DNA of 7,193 nt. It comes from Deltaproteobacteria bacterium. GTDB taxonomy: Bacteria > Myxococcota_A > UBA796 > UBA9615. Below are positions 6,736 through 7,193 of the stretch, one piece after another. Position numbers and translations under genes: made by a program. How positions within the stretch are numbered: position 1 is the first letter of the stretch; each line of letters starts with the position of its first letter. The notes below the pieces were generated by a model that was not told where the DNA came from, did no database searches, and saw nothing but the letters and a program-made list of their open reading frames with translations. Location of the stretch: assembly GCA_029261955.1 (NCBI GenBank), contig JAJDAI010000572.1:1-7193 (forward strand), written 5' to 3'.

Positions 6736-7193
6736 ATGTCGAGGGGCGACCGCTGGATCCTGCTGCTGGCGACCCTGCTCGTGCTGCCCGCCGCGTTCTC
6801 CGCGGGCTTCGTCGATCCCCCGCGCAACGACGTCCTGCTGCACGGTCTGATGGTCGAAGGCGCGGCCGAGGCCCTGAGGACCCAGGGCTGGACCGCGTTC
6901 CAGGATCCCTGGATCGGCGGGCTCGAAGGCGGCTTCCCCTACTTCCATCACTACCCCCACGCCGTGCACCAGGTGGTGGCGGCGAGCTCGGTGTGGAGCG
7001 GGGTCGACGCCTGGCGGCTGCTCGGGCTGGCGATCGCGCTCGCGGTGCTGCTGCTGCCCGCCGCGGTCTTCCTCGGCTGCCGCGTGCTGATGCTGTCTCC
7101 GCGGGCGGCGTCCCTGGCGGCCTTCGCGCTGGCCGTGAGCCACAGCGTCGACCGCTACGCGCACAGCCCGCTCGCCTACTCGCGCTCCGGGGT
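6736..7193 (+). CDS. Multi-pass membrane protein of the PF10131 (PTPS-related) / GT-C type, N-terminal part (3' end outside window)
   Basis: The frame is open from ATG at 6736-6738 to the right edge (152 full codons). A signal-anchor-like helix (7-24) is followed by an outer loop, residues 25-92. This loop contains DPPRNDVLLHG (27-37) and WIGGLEGGFPYFHHYPHAVH (59-78), a pattern of a Gly-rich turn, F-P, then aromatic/His residues and Y-P. That pattern is seen in 6-pyruvoyl-tetrahydropterin-synthase-related membrane proteins, which resemble GT-C glycosyltransferases. Two more hydrophobic segments follow (about 93-114 and 123-136). The acidic N-D near residue 32 could be the catalytic-loop position, but this is a guess. 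The gene diverges from the DUF4345-glycosyltransferase pair, which suggests a shared envelope or exopolysaccharide role. Family assignment is by motif recall on an incomplete protein. Confidence 0.75.
   Translation, partial: MSRGDRWILLLATLLVLPAAFSAGFVDPPRNDVLLHGLMVEGAAEALRTQGWTAFQDPWIGGLEGGFPYFHHYPHAVHQVVAASSVWSGVDAWRLLGLAIALAVLLLPAAVFLGCRVLMLSPRAASLAAFALAVSHSVDRYAHSPLAYSRSG

Noticed and set aside
6678..6827. N-terminal extension of the DUF4345 protein up to 6827
   Set aside because: The extra 50 residues overlap the divergent gene and show no family similarity, and the first helix starts soon after the ATG at 6677.

Overview
The window is GC-rich (about 70% by eye) bacterial chromosome with dense genes on both sides of one non-coding interval. 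No rRNA, tRNA, phage or transposase gene is visible. The gene content (a MoxR-DUF58-BatA cluster headed by a large low-complexity membrane protein, plus multi-pass lipid-linked glycosyltransferases) and the frequent TTG/GTG starts resemble high-GC Planctomycetota or Myxococcota. That assignment is an inference from gene order and composition, not from a marker gene.

Region 1 (1-4025, minus strand, read right to left) is an operon of four genes. It runs: a 597-residue membrane-anchored coiled-coil/low-complexity protein; a MoxR-family AAA+ ATPase; a DUF58 protein with a von Willebrand A-like fold; and a BatA-like membrane protein with a VWA domain, cut by the left edge. The last three are joined by 4-base stop/start overlaps, and three of the four genes start on TTG or GTG. 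In such clusters the MoxR ATPase is thought to remodel or activate partner proteins through VWA proteins at the cell envelope.

Region 2 (4026-4515) is non-coding. It holds the likely promoter and ribosome binding site of the operon, a G-rich tract, and a 358-base inverted-repeat element (4143-4500). The element's roughly 80-base arms are built from short GCCAAGG/GCAACGG-type units around a 188-base centre. It is the most unusual object in the window.

Region 3 (4516-7193) holds envelope glycosylation-type genes. A DUF4345 membrane protein and a GT39/ArnT-like glycosyltransferase form a minus-strand pair 5 bases apart. A second multi-pass membrane protein, of the PF10131 type (6-pyruvoyl-tetrahydropterin synthase-related), is transcribed divergently and runs off the right edge. 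Both divergent starts have a TANNNT hexamer exactly 7 bases upstream and no clear Shine-Dalgarno, which suggests a pair of leaderless promoters in a 58-base gap.

I found no complete new defence or mobile system. The items most worth following are the inverted-repeat element, the uncharacterised operon-head protein and the divergent leaderless pair.
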